DNA of 64,000 nucleotides from Nannochloropsis salina CCMP1776. Lineage: Eukaryota > Sar > Eustigmatophyceae > Eustigmatales > Monodopsidaceae. The notes below the pieces were generated by a model. The model saw only the letters and a list, made by a program, of their open reading frames with translations, ran no database searches and was not told where the DNA came from. Shown here piece after piece: positions 52,831 to 63,284 of this stretch. Each line of letters starts with the position of its first letter. Position 1 is the first letter of the stretch. The stretch lies in the NCBI GenBank assembly GCA_004565275.1, contig SDOX01000122.1, positions 694,642 to 758,641 of the forward strand, given 5' to 3'. A program made the position numbers and the translations under genes.

Positions 52831-53905
52831 ATGTCGTACGCCCAACGTGGCGGGGAAGAGACCAAATATGAGCAGGAAATGGGGCCTCGGATGACTCCCC
52901 GCACGACCCCGCGGAACATGCCGCCCCCCAGTATGCACTCCTACGATCGCACCACGCCACGCCACATGCCTCCACCGAGCATGCACTCGTTCAATGCCAC
53001 GACCCCGAAAAGTATGCCTCCGCAAAGCATGCATTCGTTCAGTGGCACGCCACGAAATATGCCTCCGGCGAGCATGCATTCGTACGACATGGATGATGTG
53101 ATGGTGGATCCTTACACGGGCCTGGCATACAAGCAGCCTCCGCGCACCACCTGCGAGCGCCATCGAGGAAAGTTCATCTGTCTTGGTGTCACGCTGGGTT
53201 TACTTTTGGTGCTTGGCATTTTGATTGCCATCTTCTTCCCTCGAGCGCCTCAGATCACATTGTTCAATTCAAGCGTGCTGGCCATCGATGGTTTCACTGG
53301 TAAGTGATAGTAATAATATTGCACATTGGGGGAGTAAACGTTTGGTCCAGTAGTCGTCTAGGTCCAAGCCAAAATGTTTCTCACAGCTTCTTTACATGTC
53401 TTCCCCTGTCACAGGCGCCACCGCCAGGTTTGTTTTCCAGATCCGGAACCGCAATTTATACCAAGTTTCATTTCAGAACTTGGTGGCGGAGGTGTATGAC
53501 ACAAACGGCATTTTTCTGGGCACAATTTTGCGGCCCGGTCGCTTCCAAGTTTTCGGCCGTGCAACGGGTTTCGTGACGGCCACAGGCGTCTTCCGCAGCG
53601 CCTTGCCCCAGCTTGCTAACGTCGGCATGGACTGTATGCAAAACGGCATGATGACGCACCTTCAGCTCCGAACATCGGGAGATCTGCTTGTCCTTGGAAC
53701 CACACGGCGCGTCGTGTCCAGCGCCACGGTAATGGTGAATTGCAACGTGCAAAATATTAATAACAATGGCGGGATGGGGGGCGGGAGGGTGGCGGGCGGC
53801 GGGGTCCAGAATGGATGGGGTAATGGGATGGGCAATAATGGCATGGGCAATAATGGCATGGGCAATAATGGCATGGGGAGGGCCGGGAATAATGGATGGT
53901 TGTAA
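52831..53905 (+). CDS. NHL/LEA2-like membrane protein with SMHS repeats
   Basis: Two exons, 52831-53299 and 53415-53905, joined by a 115-bp GT-AG intron; 319 residues. The cytosolic N-terminus carries four roughly 16-residue repeats of the form TPR-x-MPPPSMHS-[Y/F] (about residues 23-86). A single membrane segment follows (FICLGVTLGLLLVLGILIAI, about 114-133). The rest reads ITLFNSSVLAIDGFTGATAR, FQIRNRNLYQVSFQNLVAEV and TGVFRSALPQLANVGMDCM. This matches the flow of LEA_2/NDR1-HIN1-like proteins: a type II anchor, then a beta-sandwich where N.N....V.....V.VY is characteristic. The C-terminus has Gly/Asn/Met repeats (NGMGNNGMGNNGMG). Plant relatives sit in the plasma membrane and act in stress or defence; the role here is unknown. 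Confidence 0.7.
52897..53088 (+). repeat. Four tandem coding repeats (TPR-x-MPPPSMHS)
   Basis: About 45-48-bp units in the first exon of the NHL-like gene. The encoded consensus is TTPRxMPPPSMHSY; the last position alternates Tyr and Phe, and the codons have diverged slightly, so the array is not brand new. Confidence 0.85.
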
Positions 53906-54497
53906 ATCGGCTTCTTGTCATCAAATTTATCTTGCCACGATATGAGGAGAGGAATTTTAAACAAAAGAAAACAAAGTATTTTTATATGGACACAAAAGAG
54001 ACAAGGTAAAAAGATGACAGAATGATGTGAGATCGCGGCGCAGGCGCAAATTGTCAGGCTGCATGCATGAAAAGGTGGAAAGAAAACAGTGGTGCAGAGT
54101 TTTAAATAAGTATCAATGTTGCGTTGGTTGCTGTCTTCTATCGTACTAGAGCCGGCGCTTGAGTTGCACGCGTAGCTGCTCCAATTCTTGTTCTCTGTGT
54201 GACCATTTACGGAGAACGAGACCACCCAGACAAGCTACCTAGCACGACCACCTATCCTTGAGAGCGTGTCGTGTGGTCTTCTTGTTATTAAAAGCGCTAT
54301 GCTCCCTCGTACTCATGGTCAAATGCGTCCTGAGTGTGAGACTGCGCGATGGCTTTCCTTCTCCTCCCCAAGGATTGTTCCGTCTCCATCACGCCATGAA
54401 TGGATTCCCCGCCTTTCTCACGCCCACCCACACACAGGCGTTCGACCTGGAGGACTTATCACACGTCCATCCATTTGTGTCCTTTTTTACAGTAGCC
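53906..54497. other. Intergenic region
   Basis: About 590 bp between the NHL-like and LETM1-like genes, both on the plus strand. Frame without ATG continues upstream from the LETM1 start to 54258 but looks non-coding. Nothing else was recognised. Confidence 0.4.
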
Positions 54498-55673
54498 ATG
54501 AAGACACCCAGCTTTTTGTTTTTGGCCTTCGTACTCCTCATTGCCCATGTTGCCGCCTCGCGCCTCCAAGGCTCGACATTCACTTCCATTCAACCACTGT
54601 CACAATTTCACGACTCATCCCGTCAATTCATATTGGATGGACGCCAACTTGCCATTCCTTTGCCCGCACACGTTGTCCCGCCACTGGCTATCGTTGGAGG
54701 GCTGGTCCAAGGCATTGGGAACTCGTTGAGGCGACTTCAAGAGGGTACGGTAGACCTGTGGGGTAACACGAAGCAGCTAGGTGGGCTGAAGAGGCGCTTT
54801 GCCCGCGGAGAGACGTTGACGTTTCCGGAATATAATTTGATGCAGAAGACGAGCGGTGACATAGCGAAATTTGTCGGCCTGGCGCTTTTCACAATGAGTA
54901 AACCGGAATTTACTCCCTTCCTCTGCTCATTCTTCCCCGCCGTTGTGCCCTCCACGTATCTCAATTCCGACGAGAAGCTCCAACGTTGTCAGCAACGAAA
55001 CTTCGCGCGGGTCCGTGGCGTGGTAACGCACTTAATGAGTCTGCAGCAAGAGGCGGTGGCCCCGCACAGGAAGGAGAATGATCGCATGCGGCACTTGCGG
55101 ACCATGGAGCGATTGCTGCACACGACCACCAAGGCGGGTCCGGGAAAAGCGCTGAAGCAAGTGGGAGATCTTGAGTATGTGCTCTTCTGCCGCCCAAAAA
55201 GGGATGGCAAGGGTCGGCAGAAGGCGGACTTGCGTGCTGTTCCTCGGCCTTTCCTAGTTTCCGTTTGCAACGCGATAGGCATGTTTCACAAATTCATTCC
55301 AGCGGCGGGTCTCAGAACCATGCTCAGCGATTATCTCTGGAAGATTGACGAGAGCGACCAGGTGCTGCTTAACACAAACGTCGACAAGCTGGGAAGGGAC
55401 GATTTGCTCGACGCCTGTGCCCAGCGGGCCCTGTCTTTGGGCGATGCCTCCCCTGACGCTATGCGGGCGAACCTTAAGTCGTATTTGAAGTGCGTGTCCC
55501 GCCCAAGCCTGGCCCCACCAGTAGTAAAGAAAAAGGAAAGCGAGCAAGAGGGGAACGTGGTGGCGCTGAACGAGAATAATATGCGCTTTGCACTTCTAGG
55601 TTTGAATATGGTGGGATTAGTGAGGGACGCAAAGGAAAATAGTGCCTTGCGAGCTCTTTTTGGTTGCACTTGA
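54498..55673 (+). CDS. LETM1-like domain protein with N-terminal signal
   Basis: 391 residues from ATG 54498, which is chosen because it opens a signal-peptide-like segment (FLFLAFVLLIAHVAASRLQ). The domain follows: VDLWGNTKQLGGLKRRFARG, LTFPEYNLMQKTSGDIAKFV, FTMSKPEFTPFLCSFFPAVV, then the ribosome-binding-like C-terminal part with KFIPAAGLRTMLSDYLW and LDACAQRALSLGDASPDAMR. LETM1 proteins sit in the mitochondrial inner membrane and act in K+/H+ or Ca2+ exchange and ribosome contact. Here the leader is secretory or plastid-like rather than a mitochondrial presequence, so location is open. An earlier non-ATG extension of the same frame to 54258 is not supported. Single exon. Confidence 0.8.
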   Translation: MKTPSFLFLAFVLLIAHVAASRLQGSTFTSIQPLSQFHDSSRQFILDGRQLAIPLPAHVVPPLAIVGGLVQGIGNSLRRLQEGTVDLWGNTKQLGGLKRRFARGETLTFPEYNLMQKTSGDIAKFVGLALFTMSKPEFTPFLCSFFPAVVPSTYLNSDEKLQRCQQRNFARVRGVVTHLMSLQQEAVAPHRKENDRMRHLRTMERLLHTTTKAGPGKALKQVGDLEYVLFCRPKRDGKGRQKADLRAVPRPFLVSVCNAIGMFHKFIPAAGLRTMLSDYLWKIDESDQVLLNTNVDKLGRDDLLDACAQRALSLGDASPDAMRANLKSYLKCVSRPSLAPPVVKKKESEQEGNVVALNENNMRFALLGLNMVGLVRDAKENSALRALFGCT

Positions 55674-56162
55674 AAGGGGCCTGGTGGTGGCGGGAGATGA
55701 GGCTTGTATGGGATGCGAGAAAGAGAAGGGAGTGGCAATGACGGGGTGTGGGAAATATAACAAGTAAGGAGCAAGGGGCAAGGCAGCTTTATGCGAACAA
55801 TTGCATTTTTCGGTTTGTATGATACTTGTTGTGCGAACATTTGATGTTAAAACAGCGCCGAAACGCATTTTTGAAGGCGAGCTTGGAGTGTCTTTTTGCA
55901 ATCGCCTTGTAAGATACATGTGCGGGCAAACTCTCAGACAAGCAGCTTGCTTGATCGTGCGCCCAAGAACTAAATGGCGACAGCCCTCAGCGGAGAAAAA
56001 TACGGTGCGAAAAGCCCGGAGACTGACTAAATGTTTCTTCAAGCGCGTTTTTGCTTCCCTCATTGCCCCTTCTTCTACGTTTCCAGTTCCATCTTTCTCT
56101 TCTCCTGATTCCTACTCATCTATTCTCTATAATAAGTACATGAGGTTTTGTGTGATTTCTTC
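55674..56162. other. Convergent 3' intergenic region
   Basis: About 490 bp between the LETM1-like gene (+) and the ankyrin gene (-). It starts with a purine-rich block (55674-55740) and ends with a C/T-rich block (56060-56140), i.e. both mRNAs have purine-rich tails. No gene was seen. Confidence 0.45.
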
Positions 56163-57205
56163 TCATTTGGTCCATTTGTCAGCACAATTTGTCCTGTTTC
56201 CTGTGATCAGCAACTCGACGATGTCCTCGTGACCTTTCATCCGCGCATAAAACATGGGTGTGTGCCCGTTCGCGTCACAATCCCAAGCAGATTTTCCTAG
56301 CATATGATTGAAGAGAAAATACGCAATCACTTCACGGTGCCCATGCATTGCTGCAATGTGCAAGACGCCCACGCCATCCTGGTCCACATGCATGGGATCG
56401 GCCCCTCGGGCGAGAAGTAGAGAAATGAGTCTTTCAGATGGCTGGCGGCCGTAGAGGGAGAAGAGGAGAGGAGTGGAGCCTCGTTTGTTAGGTGCATTGG
56501 CAAGAGGAGGATAAGCGTCCGTGGTGTCTTGAGAGATAAGGTATTCTGCGCACTGCCCGGGTGTGTTGACGAGAAAACTGAGTTAAAATTTGACAGACAT
56601 TAAAAGTAATATAGATCCCTGCCACATGGCAGGATGATCAGAAAAAAGCAGAACACAATTCGATCTCTTATGCATTTATCCCTATAATCTTACTGCGTTA
56701 CCTCTTCATTGCCCGTTATGCAAGTTTCATGAAGAGGTGTATTTCCATAGACATTGCCCTGACGAGCGCAGCATCCGGTGAGAGGGGGTGTCACATCTAA
56801 GGTGGAGTGACTCGCAGGAGGTACCATTCCTTGACCCGACTGATCCTCCTGACTTTCAATCAGAATTTTTAATATGGCTGCGTTTCCAGCCGATGCTGCG
56901 AAGTGCAAAGGTAAGTTGAAATCTGGGAGGGTAAGGACACTCGTGACAGCGCCATGACTGATTAGTTCCTGAACGATCTCGGCTGCTCGAGAGAAGAATG
57001 GCGACGCTGAAGAGACATGTGCAGCGGCGTGTAGAGCAGTTTTTCCACCTTCTTGGTTGTTGTACCAGTTGGGGTTGGCGCCGGCCGCAAGTAGGGTTTT
57101 TACCTGATCTACATTGCCACCTTCCTTGCAAGCGTCAAAAAGTGCGATGTTGACTTCGATGGATTGTTGAAGAACATTGCTATTGTGCACCAATAGATTA
57201 GGCAT
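56163..57205 (-). CDS. Ankyrin-repeat protein
   Basis: Two exons, 56702-57205 and 56163-56552, joined in phase 0 (ITGNEE followed by CAEYLISQDT) across a 149-bp GT-AG intron; 297 residues. Ankyrin repeats run through most of it: ALFDACKEGGNVDQVKTLLA, KTALHAAAHVSSASPFFSR, LPLHFAASAGNAAILKILIE, GNTPLHETCITGNEE, GSTPLLFSLYGRQPSERLIS, VGVLHIAAMHGHREVIAYFL and GHTPMFYARMKGHEDIVELL. It is a protein-interaction scaffold with no other domain. The ATG at 57205 is used; the frame is open further upstream to 57406 and a CAG acceptor lies just before, so an earlier exon is possible. Confidence 0.82.
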
Positions 57206-57646
57206 TATTATATCTATCTCTGTTACAGAGAAAAAAGGGGAAAACATGAATGAAAGATCTAATAATTTGGATGAAAAAGCTCCCGGGGGAAAGGGCGGGA
57301 GGTTGCTTCCGTAACGGTCACGACAGGCGTGGGCTGCTCCTGCTCCTGCCCCCGTACTTCCACTCCATTGAGTTGGCACATTAATATACATTCGCTTGTG
57401 TATCATGTTTCCCTGAAAAATGGCTTGAAGGTTACGTCTAGCCCTCCATTCTCGCGAATTATTCCACGCTGCACGAGTTCTGCTCGAGCTTGATCAACGG
57501 AAGTCGCCAAAACGCAGAAATTCTTCTTCGACGTGAGCGCTAAATACTCACGCAGCCACATAACGGGGACAGGCATTTCTTCGTGCTGAATCTTTCAGCA
57601 GGGATAGCGCCGAAGGGGGCAGCTTGTGAGATAAGTCTTGGACATT
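57206..57646. other. Divergent intergenic region
   Basis: About 440 bp between the ankyrin gene (-) and the KISH gene (+). It may include a 5' exon of the ankyrin gene. Nothing else was recognised. Confidence 0.4.
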
Positions 57647-58107
57647 ATGGTACGTACTTCGTTCGCGTATCCCACAGTATCGCTTTCCTCAGTCCTTTCC
57701 ATAGCAGACGGGAGCAAGTTCGTTCTCGCTAGTGTATGTGTATGATGTTCTCCATTAAAACTACTCTTTCGTGCTCCGTTGTGGGCTTAAAATTAAGTGA
57801 ACGCTCGAACACTGACCCCAACCAGAAACATTCTACACCCATGCGCTCATTCCTGTAGTCTGCGATATTCGATTTCTCCAGCCTGATCACCGTTGTCCTT
57901 CTCTTCATCGTCACCTGCACATACCTGCGCGGGTTCCGCTCTACCATTTTCGATAACGCTCCCTCCGCGGACGGGGTGATCAATCGTCACGAGGGCCTCT
58001 TGGGTTTCTGCTGGAAAGCGTCGCGGATTGGGGAGCGGAAGAGTGAATGGGTCGGCCTAGCTTGTGTGGGCATGGCGGTGCACGTGCTGTTTTTCAAAAA
58101 AAATTGA
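57647..58107 (+). CDS. KISH/TMEM167 small Golgi membrane protein
   Basis: Small split gene. The coding part of exon 1 is the ATG alone (57647-57649), directly followed by a GTACGT donor; the intron ends with a TAG acceptor at 57858, and exon 2 runs 57859-58107. The 83-residue product begins MSAIFDFSSLITVVLLFIVT and continues TCTYLRGFRSTIFDN, then GLLGFCWKASRIGERKSEWV and GMAVHVLFFKKN. This matches KISH-A/B (TMEM167) along its length: two hydrophobic segments flanking the conserved GLLG.FWK..RIGERKS motif. There is a 9-residue insert before GLLG. KISH proteins act in the early secretory pathway and constitutive secretion. The ATG-only exon is an inference, but frame, motif and both splice borders agree. 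Confidence 0.88.
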
Positions 58108-58324
58108 GGATTGGTATCTTGAACGCCCGACCCAGCTAACGGTTGTAAAAAGAAAAGAAAGTATTTCTTCCGTTATCGCCCTTATGTCTGCGGGTTGGGG
58201 TCTTATTTCGATTACATGTTCTTTCCGCGAAGTGCTTTCTGACTACCTGGGAGGCAACGTTCTCCCCCCACAGAAAATACTTTGTGATGTTATCATACAG
58301 TTCTTGCCTCCCTCCCCGAGCCCC

Positions 58325-58765
58325 TCAATCTGTGCGCTCCTTGGCGTGCCTCGTAGCCCACACACCAACGGCAGGCGCTGGCTGGCAAACCTCCTCCCGA
58401 TCCTCGCGAAATGCCGATACCACGTACAAAACGATGATCACGTTTACCGAGGCCACTGCGGTGAAACCGCTGCAATTTGTGGGGGCAGTATCCATATTAC
58501 GGAGGACAAGTTCATGTGGATGAGACAGCGTACATGAATGTGGGCAGTTAGTGAAGGGACGGGTCGCCGTGTCCTGAGAGCGCCTCTTCAGGCTCCCTCA
58601 CTTGGCATGTCTTCCCTCCGTCACCTACCTCCACATGTCCCTTCTTTCTGTGTCTGCAGCAAATATTAAATAACGGCAAATATAGAAGACAAAAATGGGC
58701 AAGCTGAACATGGCCAAGGTGTAAATGAAGAGCTTGCGACCTACATCCTTATTTTGGGGCTCCAT
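58325..58765 (-). CDS. VMA21: VMA21-like V-ATPase assembly factor
   Basis: Small split gene: exon 1 58629-58765 (start MEPQNKDVGRKLFIYTLAM), intron of 159 bp with GT-AG borders, exon 2 58325-58469. The 93-residue product has two membrane hairpin segments, FIYTLAMFSLPIFVFYICRY and GFTAVASVNVIIVLYVVSAF, with a short polar loop (ADTERRDMWS) between them. Length, hairpin layout, the N-terminal KLF..TLAM...P pattern and the second-segment N-V motif match VMA21, the ER factor that assembles the V-ATPase proteolipid ring. The C-terminus is longer than usual and ends ATRHAKERTD; the yeast-type dilysine retrieval motif is absent. Convergent with KISH, whose stop lies 217 bp away. Confidence 0.8.
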
Positions 58766-59215
58766 AAGTCTGTAAGGACATGGGAAGAGGGCAACAACGT
58801 TGCATATCGGTCACATCTGAGTATAGGTAGCTTTTTAAAGGCTGAAGGATGAGAACTTACAGGCTAATTAGCTGAAACGGCATGGTTTACTCTTGTGGCG
58901 GCACGTGCTGTGAAGTACGGGAGAGCCGAGGCGAGAAGAAATGCTCGCGTGGTCGTGAGGGAAAGTAAAGTCGCACAGTTTGAAAGTAGGGCTGTAGTAC
59001 TGGATCGAGTCTGTCTTTCTGTAGCCGAGGTAGAGCGTGAGAGGATGGCAGTGAGGGTCTAGGCACGCGGACGTGAAGTAATTGTTCCGCTCGTGTCCCG
59101 CCGCTAAGGGCCTGTGGCGAGGCTCTACGAGACTTCCTGTGGTGGGAGGTCGGGCTGCCCGTCGACTCGTAACATTTGTTTTGCCCACGACTTTCGCAAT
59201 TTCATCCTCACAGGC
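58766..59215. other. Divergent intergenic region
   Basis: 450 bp between VMA21 (-) and UMP synthase (+). A 106-residue minus-strand frame (58868-59188) shows no recognisable content and is not called. Confidence 0.4.
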
Positions 59216-60870
59216 ATGGCCATGTCTTTTTTTGAACGCTTAGAGGCAAGGGTGAAGTCGGTGGACTCGTTGCTTTGCGTCGGACTCGACCCTCATGGTG
59301 CACAGGTAAGCCGACATCTCTCCCGACGGCCGCCACAAAGTCCTCACTCGACAAGGCTGTGCACACGCACACACTCATATAGCTTCAGGAAGCAACAGGT
59401 GCGGCTGCATATGAATTCTGCAAGCGGCTCATTGAGGCAACGGCACCCTACGCAGCCGCCTACAAGCCAAACATAGCTTTTTTCGAGGCCCTCGGAGCTG
59501 AGGGGTGGCAAGCTTTGCTGGAGGTTGTGCAATCAGTCCCGTCTGACATACCGGTCATTTTGGATGCGAAACGTGGGGATATTAGTACTACGGCAGATGC
59601 GTACGCAACCGCGTGTTTCAAAAGCGTCGGGGCTACCGGCGTAACGCTGCATGGGTACATGGGCATGGATTCCGTGGCTCCTTTTATGAGAGACCCTCAC
59701 GCTGGCGCTTTTATACTGTGCAAAACCTCGAACCCGTCCTCGGCAGACTTCCAAACAATTCCTTGCTCTCTCCCTACCATTGGTAGTGGTTGCCAGTCAC
59801 GAGTGCTGCCATGGCTACTATACGAGGAGGTGGCACGCCGGGCAGGGGAATGGGGCACTCAGTACCAAGACCGGATAGGCCTTGTTGTCGGCGCGACTGA
59901 TCCTGATGCTTTGAAACGTGTTCGCGCCATAGTACCAGATATGTGGATTTTGGCTCCGGGCATCGGCGCTCAAGGAGGGGATTTGATAGGGGCGTGTGCG
60001 GCGGGTCTGTCCAAGGGAGCAAGCAAATTGCTCTTACCCATCTCGCGAGGCATCTCACAGGCACGCGACCCGGCCGAGGCAGCCGAAGCTTTTCGAGCGG
60101 CCATCAACGTCGCCCGGAAGCAAGCGCGATCGCAAGTGGACATGAGCAATGTGGAATCGCTTGTGGAAGCGCCTCGAGGGGGTGCCTTAAAATCTTTCCA
60201 ATCGGACTTTATCCGCTTCGCCCTCGACAGTGAGGTGCTGCTCTTAGGCTCATTCACTCTCAAGTCTGGCCGCGTGTCGCCCTATTTCTTCAACGCCGGC
60301 AAGTTCACATCAGGGCTTGCGCTGAAAAAACTCAGTCACTTCTACGCTCGGACGCTTCTGGAAAGCGGCTTGGTTTTCGATGTCCTTTTCGGGCCGGCCT
60401 ACAAGGGGATCACCTTAGCGTCGGCGGTAGCAATCGCCCTAGGAGAGCTGACTGAGCGCGATGTGCCCTTTGCCTACGACCGGAAAGAGGCGAAGGACCA
60501 CGGGGAGGGGGGCAGATTAGTGGGTGCCGCCCTGTCCGGGAAGCGGGTGGTGATCGTCGACGACGTGATTACGGCGGGCACGGCCATCCGCGAGAGCATG
60601 CAGCTCTTGACGTCCGTCCAGGCAGAGGTGGTTGGCGTCGCGCTGGCACTAGATCGGCAGGAGCGAGGAACCGATTCCCCGCTTTCGGCGGTGCAGTCCG
60701 TTGAGCAGCAGTACGGTGTCCAGGTCTTGAGCGTGGTTGGTTTGCGGGAATTGTTGGACTTTTTCATGGAGAAAGCCGAAAACGGAAAGGCGGGGGATGG
60801 GGAAAAGGAGGCCCTCGAAACCATTCGTGAGTATCGGGCTCAGTACGGGGTGGTTCCCTTGCAGGCCTGA
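59216..60870 (+). CDS. UMP synthase, OMP decarboxylase-OPRT order
   Basis: Bifunctional enzyme for the last two steps of pyrimidine synthesis (orotate to OMP to UMP). Two exons, 59216-59305 and 59389-60870, joined in phase 0 across an 83-bp GT-AG intron; 523 residues. Exon 1 encodes MAMSFFERLEARVKSVDSLL and CVGLDPHGAQ. The decarboxylase half (about 1-270) has the catalytic D.K..D motif VILDAKRGDISTTADAYATA, as in bacterial-type OMP decarboxylases. The phosphoribosyltransferase half (about 290-523) has FTLKSGRVSPYFFNAGKFTS and the PRPP-binding motif RVVIVDDVITAGTAI. The domain order is the reverse of the animal and plant enzyme, and is known in stramenopiles, kinetoplastids and some cyanobacteria. 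ATG 59216 is followed closely by a second Met. Confidence 0.95.
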
Positions 60871-61195
60871 GACCTTTCGAGCACGCGACGGCCAGGTTGT
60901 CGCGCGCAAGGCATTTCCCTAAGCCAAAAGTAACATGAAGTGTAGCGCAAACAAAAGTATACCCGGCTATTTTCGACGCACTCGGACTGCTTTGTTGATG
61001 GTGGCGAGCTCACAGAGAGGACCCGACCCAGGGGGATGCCCCCTTGCTTACAGCACATGTCACTTAGCACACCAGGCTTCACTTAGACGACATAGAAAAA
61101 ACAGATAGCACACTTAAATAAGTCCACCGGTAAACCTTCCAAGCTTGTTCCTAATCCTCCCGCAAACGATTTCCAGTTTGCTCCCGGTCGCCGGC
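60871..61195. other. Convergent 3' intergenic region
   Basis: 325 bp between UMP synthase (+) and the transacylase gene (-). Nothing was recognised. Confidence 0.4.
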
Positions 61196-62254
61196 TCAGG
61201 CCTCGATGTTCACCATCTTCGCTTTTCGGTCGATGCGCTTGAGAATCCCGGCACAAACCTTGCCAGGCCCCAGTTCATAGCCCGTTTCAAGCCCACCTTT
61301 GACCAGGTCGTTCATGGTGGTCTCCCACTGCACCGGCGAAGTCACCTGTTTGGCGAGAATGGCCTTGATTTCCTCAGGGTCTGAATGGGGCTTCCCATCC
61401 ACGTTGGAAATGACTGGGATACGCGGCGTCTTGAACTCTGTCTTGGCCAACACTTCCTTCAGTTTTTCCAGGGCGGGAGCCATGTACTCCGTGTGGAAGG
61501 CGCCGGCCACGGCCAGACGCACTGTCATTCGGGCCCCGAACTCCGGCTTGGCGATCTCCTCCAGCACCTGCGCCGCTTTCAAGCTTCCAGATACCGCGTA
61601 GTTCCCAGGGCACAGGTAGTTGGCAATTTGTATCTTCTCTCCTGATTTGGAGGAAGCTGCGGCACAAAGCTCGCTCACCTTGTCGGCCTCCAAACCGATG
61701 ACGCTTACCATGGTCGTGTCCACCAGGTCGGCGGCGGCTTGCATGGCTTCCCCTCTGGCCTTTGTCAGGCGCACACCGTCCTCGAATGAAAAGGCTCCTG
61801 CGTAACACAATGCCGAGTATTCCCCTAAAGACAGACCCATCGCGACGGTGGCGGCATTCGCCGCGTCTTCGCCCTCTGTGGCCCGAAGTTTCTCGACTGC
61901 GGCAGCCGAGGCGACGAAGATGGCGGGCTGGCTTACCGCCGTGGAGTCCAATAAGTCCTTCGGTCCATTCATTGCTCGATCCAGTAGATCGTATCCTAGG
62001 ATCTCGCTGGCTTTTTCAAACAGAGCTTTGGCTGCGGGCACCTCCTCGCTGACCTGTGCTCCCATTCCCACATACTGGGCCCCCTGGCCAGGGAACATGA
62101 ATGCGGTTTTGTAATCCACAGCAGAAGCCTTGACCAGGTTCTTGCGTGCGTGTGAGGAAATGGCCCGGGAGAGCACATTTGTTGAAAGCTTGGGGACAAA
62201 AGCAAAGGCTGTTGGGCTCAATAAGCCAAGCATAATTAGGCTCTTGGACATCAT
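61196..62254 (-). CDS. Malonyl-CoA:ACP transacylase, plastid precursor
   Basis: Loads malonyl groups onto acyl carrier protein for plastid fatty acid synthesis. 352 residues from ATG 62254; the frame is open upstream to 62638, but this start opens a signal peptide (MMSKSLIMLGLLSPTAFA) followed by FVPKLSTNV, a textbook heterokont ASAFAP cleavage junction. The enzyme begins YKTAFMFPGQGAQYVGMG. The nucleophile elbow is GLSLGEYSALCYAGAFSFED (plant and alga form, with Leu where bacteria have His in GHSLGE). The catalytic His lies in VAGAFHTEYMAPALEKL. It closes with TGYELGPGKVCAGILKRID. Length and motif order match plastid MCAT. Confidence 0.95.
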   Translation of the reverse strand: MMSKSLIMLGLLSPTAFAFVPKLSTNVLSRAISSHARKNLVKASAVDYKTAFMFPGQGAQYVGMGAQVSEEVPAAKALFEKASEILGYDLLDRAMNGPKDLLDSTAVSQPAIFVASAAAVEKLRATEGEDAANAATVAMGLSLGEYSALCYAGAFSFEDGVRLTKARGEAMQAAADLVDTTMVSVIGLEADKVSELCAAASSKSGEKIQIANYLCPGNYAVSGSLKAAQVLEEIAKPEFGARMTVRLAVAGAFHTEYMAPALEKLKEVLAKTEFKTPRIPVISNVDGKPHSDPEEIKAILAKQVTSPVQWETTMNDLVKGGLETGYELGPGKVCAGILKRIDRKAKMVNIEA

Positions 62255-63284
62255 TCCTGTGCGCGGAACGAGATTGAATAGGAATCGTTTAGGACGTCGA
62301 ATGCCAATAGTACGGAATCCATTCGAATGACAGAGCAGTACAGATAGCAAAAAAGTTATAGAAGAAGTGTTTGAAATGCTGGCATTCCACTGTCGAATGC
62401 AGCTTTCCTGACAAAAATCAGCATTAGGCAGAGGCAGGCGGTGAACGATCCACGCGTGACGAGTGAGACTTCTGGCTACGACGGGGTCGGACACCTGCGG
62501 GCCCGTCGACACACGTGCCAGCCTTGCAACCTGTGAGTCTACGGCACAATTCTTAGTACGCCCTCGCGTCAAATTTATTGTACATGGATTCAACATGTGA
62601 CCAATGATAATGAGGGCGGACTGATGTTGGAACATCACAGGGTAGGCATGAAGCCCACGTGAGCGATAAGCGGCGCTGAAGGCAAGATTTAGCTAGCGGT
62701 GGAAGTCGTCGTCGCATACTACAGCTGCTTATGGTCCTTGGGACGAGACAACACAATGCCAGCGCGCTTGAAAGGAAGGAGAGAGGATCTTTTTTTTTTG
62801 AGAGGCGTGTAGTTGGTCTTAGCCACAAGTGTATTTCTCTGTGGCAGCGATGGATTTTAAAAAAAAAAAACATAATTGGCTTCGTTTGGGCGCGAGAGCG
62901 TGCTTTGTAAATTGTTCCGCGTCTAGACACAAAAGCTGCTGAGTGTGCGAACGAAATATGATTTTGTAGGCTGGGTCATCTTTTTGCTGCTTTTTCCTCG
63001 ATCTAGACTTCCTTTGGTCCCAAACAATGCCGCATGGTCAGGAGGTCGGTGATGTCCGCATAATGCTCTCCTCTGCACGTCAAAAAAGAAGTCTGAACGA
63101 CATTTTGTTTGTCACCCCATCAAGTAGGAAGCGGTCGACTTTTCCCGCCGTTTTACGATCTGACTAGCTTTGATGCACCAGAAAAGACTCAAAAGTGAGA
63201 CCTGAAGAGCTCGATTTTTCGTTTTACTTTCATTTGGATCTTGAATTACAGCACGGTTCGATATCCTTCTGATCTGACCACGCA
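62255..63284. other. Intergenic region
   Basis: About 1 kb between the transacylase start and the EBP2 stop, both on the minus strand; it should hold the transacylase promoter and EBP2 3' UTR. A10 and T9 runs lie near 62790 and 62860. A 29-codon minus-strand tail near 63013-63100 looks protein-like but has no gene to attach to. Confidence 0.4.

Noticed and set aside
63013-63110. Protein-like 29-codon tail on the minus strand (RGEHYADITDLLTMRHC)
   Set aside because: No upstream exon can be placed, because EBP2 ends only about 180 bp away on the same strand; probably chance.
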